This document shows positions 7,280-9,992 of a stretch of 9,992 nucleotides of DNA, one piece after another. Under the pieces are notes generated by a model. The model saw only the letters and a program-made list of their open reading frames with translations. It was not told where the DNA came from and did no database searches. The DNA comes from Ruminococcaceae bacterium UBA3323 (GTDB lineage Bacteria; Bacillota; Clostridia; Oscillospirales; Acutalibacteraceae). The stretch lies in assembly GCA_002361935.1 (NCBI GenBank), contig DESD01000030.1:634-10625 (forward strand), given 5' to 3'. The position numbers and the translations under genes are program-made. Position 1 is the first letter of the stretch, and each line of letters starts with the position of its first letter.

Positions 7280-7307
7280 TGCAATCATTCCGATAAATTG
7301 ATATAAT
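7279..7307 (+). promoter_or_regulatory. Extended -10 promoter for thyA-folA
   Basis: TTGCAA (7279-7284) and a perfect TATAAT (7302-7307) are 17 bases apart, with TGA just upstream of the -10 (extended -10). Transcription would start near 7314, leaving a leader of only about 23 bases. The -35 box is the same sequence as in the pyk promoter and shares its first two bases with the end of the upstream terminator. Confidence 0.82.
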
Positions 7308-7336
7308 GTAAACACTACTTGAAAGGACGAATTGAA

Positions 7337-8239
7337 ATGTCTAAATTTGATCAGGATTATATAGCGCTTTGCAAAAGAATTCTCAGCGAGGGCACAGAGG
7401 TTGTAAACAGAACAGGGATAAATACAATTAAAGTGCCTTCTCATCATTTCCGTTTTGATTTATCAAAGGAATTTCCGATTTTAACAACAAAGCAGGTATT
7501 TATCAGACAGGCAGTGCTTGAAATGCTTTGGATTTATCAGGCTCAGTCAAATGATGTTCGTTGGCTTCAGGAGCGTGATGTTCGTATCTGGAATGAATGG
7601 GAAATAGACGAAGAGGGTATATGGACTGCCACGCAGCTGCTGCCTGATGAAAACGGAAATCTTGTTAAAAAAACCATTCATAAGAATTTCGGAAAGGAAT
7701 ATGCCCATACAATCGGCACAGCCTATGGATATATTGTTAAAAAGTTTCATATGACAGATAATCTTATTGATAAGCTGAAAAACCATCCTGAGGACAGAAG
7801 GATGCTTATTACTCTTTGGCAGAATGACTATCTGGAGACTGCAGTGCTTCCAAGCTGTGTATGGAGCAGTGAATGGGATGTTACAGACGGAAAGATGAAT
7901 TGCTGGGTGCATCAGAGAAGCTGTGATGTTCCGCTTGGTCTGCCGTTTAATATTACGCAGTATGCAGTGCTTTTATCTATGTTGGCTCAGGTTTGCGGTT
8001 TAGAGGTCGGCACAATAGATTGGAGTATTAAAGATGCACACATTTATGTTAATCAGATAGAAGGTATTAAAGAGCAGATAAGACGATTTGATGAGGAAGG
8101 CGATTTTCCTGCACCGCAGCTTTGGCTTAATCCTGAGATTGATGATTTCTTTAAATTTGACAACAGCAGGGACTGCAAAGATGTAAAACTGATTGATTAT
8201 AAGCATTTGGGCAAAATTTCTTTTCCGATTGCACAGTAA
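7337..8239 (+). CDS. thyA: Thymidylate synthase (ThyA type), divergent
   Basis: ThyA methylates dUMP to dTMP using methylenetetrahydrofolate and releases dihydrofolate. The product is 300 residues; E. coli ThyA has 264, and the extra length is mostly an insertion at about 90-125, found also in longer Firmicute forms. The ATG at 7337 follows GAAAGGA (7321-7327); the in-frame TTG at 7319 lies before that site. Recognisable parts are NRTGINT (24-30), FPILTTKQVF (46-55), the catalytic cysteine Cys174 in LPSCVWSSEW, Arg194 and Asp197 in HQRSCDVPLGLPFNITQYA (192-210), Asn205, and IKDAHIYVNQ (231-240) with His235 and Tyr237. The cysteine's surroundings are unusual: family members usually read PPCH and then Q, while this reads PSCV and then E, and the N-terminal phosphate-loop region and C terminus (ISFPIAQ rather than the usual MAV-like end) also differ. 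The folate partner folA follows 20 bases downstream. Confidence 0.93.
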   Translation: MSKFDQDYIALCKRILSEGTEVVNRTGINTIKVPSHHFRFDLSKEFPILTTKQVFIRQAVLEMLWIYQAQSNDVRWLQERDVRIWNEWEIDEEGIWTATQLLPDENGNLVKKTIHKNFGKEYAHTIGTAYGYIVKKFHMTDNLIDKLKNHPEDRRMLITLWQNDYLETAVLPSCVWSSEWDVTDGKMNCWVHQRSCDVPLGLPFNITQYAVLLSMLAQVCGLEVGTIDWSIKDAHIYVNQIEGIKEQIRRFDEEGDFPAPQLWLNPEIDDFFKFDNSRDCKDVKLIDYKHLGKISFPIAQ

Positions 8240-8259
8240 AATATTTTTAGGAGATAGTT

Positions 8260-8742
8260 ATGAATATTTCTATGATTGCCGCATTAGGCAGAAATAACGA
8301 AATCGGCAGGGGAAATGATTTGATTTTTCACTTTCATAATGATATGAAGTTTTTCAGGGAAACAACAACGGGCGGAACTGTTGTTATGGGCAGAAAAACC
8401 TTTGAGTCTTTGCCGAAAGTACTTCCGAAAAGAAGGAATATTGTTATTTCAACAAACAAAAATCTTGAAATAGAGGGCGCAGAGGTTTGTTCCTCCATTG
8501 AAGAAGCAATAAAGCTTTTTGAAAAGGATGAAAAGGTGTTTATCATCGGCGGAGGCAGAATTTACAAGGAATTCCTGCCTTACGCAGACAGGCTTTTTTT
8601 AACAGAGGTTGATGCCGAATGTGCCGATGCAGATACTTTCTTCCCGCAGTTTGATAAATCCGAATGGTCAAAAGAGCTGATTGCAGAGCACAATGAGAAC
8701 GGAATTGCGTATCGGCATATTCTTTATGCAAAAAATTGTTGA
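8260..8742 (+). CDS. folA: Dihydrofolate reductase
   Basis: The 160-residue length is typical. The enzyme uses NADPH to reduce dihydrofolate to tetrahydrofolate, recycling what thymidylate synthase produces, which explains the thyA-folA pairing. The start follows AGGAG (8249-8253). Family marks are MIAALGRNNEIG (5-16), the active-site acid Asp28 in HNDMKFF, the NADPH-binding VVMGRKTFESLP (41-52), RRNIVIS (58-64), and IIGGGRIYKEFLP (95-107). The M20-loop segment normally reading LPW is Leu-Ile-Phe (21-23), so the near-universal tryptophan is Phe23. This may change drug or substrate contacts but does not remove the catalytic acid. The final TGA stop (8740-8742) sits inside the -35 box of the next promoter. 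No separate terminator is visible for thyA-folA, so some transcripts probably read into the infC leader. Confidence 0.95.
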   Translation: MNISMIAALGRNNEIGRGNDLIFHFHNDMKFFRETTTGGTVVMGRKTFESLPKVLPKRRNIVISTNKNLEIEGAEVCSSIEEAIKLFEKDEKVFIIGGGRIYKEFLPYADRLFLTEVDAECADADTFFPQFDKSEWSKELIAEHNENGIAYRHILYAKNC

Positions 8743-8767
8743 CAAATTTCTGCGGCTGTGTTAATAT
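8739..8767 (+). promoter_or_regulatory. Promoter for infC-rpmI-rplT
   Basis: A perfect TTGACA (8739-8744) is followed 17 bases later by TAATAT (8762-8767), with TGT before it giving a partly extended -10. The start would be near 8774. The -35 box overlaps the folA stop codon, so the promoter is embedded in the end of the upstream gene. Confidence 0.75.
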
Positions 8768-8773
8768 ATCTTC

Positions 8774-8884
8774 ACAACAAAGAAGAACACAGCTCGTTCT
8801 CCCCTTAAGCGAAGGCAAAAAGGGCAATATTTCAATGGATTATTGAGGTGCGGGCATTTTGTGTTCGCACTTTTAATTTTTTTT
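8774..8884 (+). promoter_or_regulatory. L20-leader-like regulatory 5' UTR of infC-rpmI-rplT
   Basis: The untranslated stretch between the promoter and infC is about 125 bases, long for this window. It can fold into a small hairpin (AGAAC 8784-8788 with GTTCT 8796-8800), a CCCTT/AAGGG pairing (8802-8806 with 8820-8824), a CAATA/TATTG pairing (8825-8829 with 8841-8845), and a final hairpin with a T run. Position, operon and terminal attenuator match the L20 leader of Firmicutes, in which ribosomal protein L20 binds the leader and favours termination. The family assignment is by context and shape, not by a covariance search. Confidence 0.65.
8846..8884 (+). terminator. Attenuator hairpin in the infC leader
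   Basis: GTGCG (8848-8852) pairs with CGCAC (8866-8870), extended outward by a G-T and an A-T pair, followed by TTTT, AA and a run of eight T (8877-8884). It lies just before the infC ribosome site, so it would stop transcription before the first gene unless an alternative fold forms. This is what an L20-controlled attenuator would look like. Confidence 0.75.
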
Positions 8885-8886
8885 AC

Positions 8887-8904
8887 AAAGAGGTGTTTTT
8901 TATC
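8887..8904 (+). promoter_or_regulatory. Ribosome binding site and ATC start codon of infC
   Basis: AAAGAGGTG (8887-8895) is 6 bases before an in-frame ATC at 8902-8904. No in-frame ATG exists near the expected N terminus, and the frame from ATC gives the usual IF3 start (I/M-SKEAPQLN). In-frame GTG codons at 8848 and 8893 fall in the attenuator stem or in the ribosome site itself, so ATC is the best start. Confidence 0.75.
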
Positions 8905-9420
8905 AGCAAGGAAGCTCCACAGCTTAATGGTGAAATCAGAGATAAGGAAGTTCGTGTAATCACTGCCGACGGTGAACAGCTTGGTATCATGAGTGCCAGA
9001 GAAGCACAGCAGGAAGCAGATAAAAGAGGGCAGGATTTGGTTAAAATTGCTCCGCAGGCAAAACCGCCTGTTGTTAAAATTATGGATTACAGCAAATTCC
9101 GTTATGAGCAGGCTAAGCGGGAAAAGGAAAATCGCAAAAAGCAGAAAACTGTTGAAACAAAAGAGATTCGCCTTTCGCTTAATATTGATATCGGAGATTT
9201 CAACACAAAGGTAAACCAGGCAAAGAAATTTCTTGCAAAGGGCGATAAGCTCAAGGTTTCCATCCGTCTTCGCGGCCGTGAAATGGCGCATCCCGAAATC
9301 GGAACAGCCAATATGGAAAGATTTGCAGAAGCGCTTGGCGAAGATGTAAATGTTGATAAAGCACCAAAGCTTGAAGGCAGGCAGATTTTGATGTTCCTGT
9401 CTTCCAAATTAAGCAAATAA
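8902..9420 (+). CDS. infC: Translation initiation factor IF-3
   Basis: IF3 binds the 30S subunit, prevents premature 50S joining, and rejects non-canonical start codons. From the ATC at 8902 the protein has 172 residues, the normal length. The N domain (about 1-70) shows GEIRDKEVRVITADGEQLGIM-like sequence and PPVVKIMDYSKFRYE (55-69). A lysine- and glutamate-rich linker follows (71-86), and the C domain (87-172) has KEIRLSLNIDIGDF, then KVSIRLRGREMAHPEIG (118-134) and EGRQILMFLSSK (158-169). In other bacteria infC starts at a rare codon, usually ATT, which lets IF3 repress its own translation; ATC would serve the same way, since it is poorly used when IF3 is abundant. It is the first gene of the infC-rpmI-rplT operon, after a leader with an attenuator, with rpmI 21 bases downstream. 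Confidence 0.95.
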   Translation: MSKEAPQLNGEIRDKEVRVITADGEQLGIMSAREAQQEADKRGQDLVKIAPQAKPPVVKIMDYSKFRYEQAKREKENRKKQKTVETKEIRLSLNIDIGDFNTKVNQAKKFLAKGDKLKVSIRLRGREMAHPEIGTANMERFAEALGEDVNVDKAPKLEGRQILMFLSSKLSK

Positions 9421-9441
9421 TATTTATTGGAGGAATAAATT

Positions 9442-9639
9442 ATGCCTAAGATTAAAACTCACAGCGGCGCTAAAAAGCGTTTCAAAACAACAAAAAGCGG
9501 CAAGGTTAAGCGTGCGCATGCTTACACCTCACACATTCTTACAAAGAAATCAACAAAGCGTAAGAGAAATCTTCGTAAAACTGCAGTTGGCGATGTAACA
9601 AACCAGAAGCAGATGAAGAGACTTGTTCCTTATAAATAA
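9442..9639 (+). CDS. rpmI: 50S ribosomal protein L35
   Basis: The 65-residue, very basic protein reads MPKIKTHSGAKKRFKTTKSG at its start, the hallmark of bacterial L35, and ends QKQMKRLVPYK. It is a component of the large ribosomal subunit. GGAGG (9429-9433) sits 8 bases before the ATG. It is the middle gene of the conserved infC-rpmI-rplT operon and in relatives is co-regulated with L20 by the leader. Confidence 0.97.
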   Translation: MPKIKTHSGAKKRFKTTKSGKVKRAHAYTSHILTKKSTKRKRNLRKTAVGDVTNQKQMKRLVPYK

Positions 9640-9707
9640 AAACTACGCCGTTCGGCATTTAAGGATTATTATTTTACGGTTTAACAATAATTGGAGGTAT
9701 TTAAGTT

Positions 9708-9992
9708 ATGGCAAGAATTAAAGGCGCTTTAGCTACTCGTAAAAGAAGAAAGAAAGTATTAAAGGCTGCTAAAGGTTATTACGGCAGCAAACACAGCCTT
9801 TTCAAAACTGCTAAACAGGCAGTAATGAAGAGCGGTCAGTATGCATATATCGGAAGAAAGCAGAAGAAGAGAGAATTCCGCAAGATGTGGATTACCCGTA
9901 TTTCAGCCGCTTGCAAGATGAACGGTATGAACTATTCATCCTTTATGAACGGTCTTAAAAAAGCCGGTATTGATCTTAACAGAAAGATGCTT
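9708..9992 (+). CDS. rplT: 50S ribosomal protein L20, 5' part (runs off the window)
   Basis: The frame from the ATG at 9708 stays open to the last base, giving 95 residues of a protein usually about 117-119 long, so about 20-25 residues are missing. It begins MARIKGALATRKRRKKVLKA and contains the typical GYYGSKHSLFKTAKQAVMKSG and AYIGRKQKKREFRKMWITRI stretches, the latter ending at the C-terminal RNA-binding domain. L20 is an early 23S rRNA-binding assembly protein and, in Firmicutes, the repressor that binds the infC leader. GGAGG (9693-9697) precedes the start by 10 bases. The 68-base spacer after rpmI holds only a tiny GCC/GGC hairpin at 9647-9656 and no terminator, so the gene is in the same transcript. 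Confidence 0.97.
   Translation, partial: MARIKGALATRKRRKKVLKAAKGYYGSKHSLFKTAKQAVMKSGQYAYIGRKQKKREFRKMWITRISAACKMNGMNYSSFMNGLKKAGIDLNRKML

Noticed and set aside
7319..7336. TTG start for thyA
   Set aside because: It precedes the GAAAGGA ribosome site that serves the ATG at 7337.
8848..8901. GTG start for infC adding 18 residues
   Set aside because: It lies in the attenuator stem, has no ribosome site, and the added residues are unlike any IF3 N terminus.
8761..9291. 176-codon open frame on the minus strand across the leader and infC
   Set aside because: It is antisense to infC and the structured leader; the composition is not protein-like and there is no recognisable domain.
9641..9707. Terminator between rpmI and rplT
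   Set aside because: Only a 3-base-pair GCC/GGC hairpin at 9647-9656 without a T run; the genes form a conserved operon.

Overview
The window looks like a low-to-medium GC Firmicute chromosome, most likely a gut-type Clostridia (Oscillospiraceae/Lachnospirales-like). The reasons are strong AGGAGG-type ribosome sites, TTGnnn/TGnTATAAT promoters, a split transketolase, a thyA-folA pair, and the infC-rpmI-rplT operon behind an L20-type leader. The genus is an inference; no rRNA gene is present. All genes lie on the + strand and packing is tight, with no gene-free stretch over 300 bases.

Region 1 (1-4623) is one probable operon, entered from upstream: the 3' part of an SCP2-like protein, a class III PLP aminotransferase related to glutamate-1-semialdehyde aminomutase, the two halves of a TPP-dependent transketolase-like enzyme, and a second SCP2-like protein. 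It ends in a hairpin terminator. The outer two genes appear to be colinear paralogues with the same two-domain layout, so two putative lipid/hydrophobic-ligand binding proteins bracket three enzymes. The transketolase C half lacks the acidic pair of the usual GED-G motif (it reads GQAG), and the N half also departs from the family around its substrate channel. This is the most unusual part of the window and may be an undescribed pathway that moves a two-carbon ketol unit and then aminates the product.

Region 2 (4659-7279) has its own extended -10 promoter and carries a short-form pyruvate kinase followed 5 bases later by an MltG/YceG-like endolytic transglycosylase, closed by a GC-rich terminator. 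Region 3 (7279-8742) is thyA-folA, the coupled dTMP synthesis and dihydrofolate recycling pair, from a promoter whose -35 box touches the preceding terminator. Both proteins carry divergent active-site neighbourhoods.

Region 4 (8739-9992, running off the end) is the translation operon infC-rpmI-rplT. Its promoter -35 box overlaps the folA stop codon. A roughly 120-base leader ends in an attenuator hairpin with a long T run, and infC apparently starts at a rare ATC codon. Together these suggest control both by L20 through the leader and by IF3 through its own start codon.
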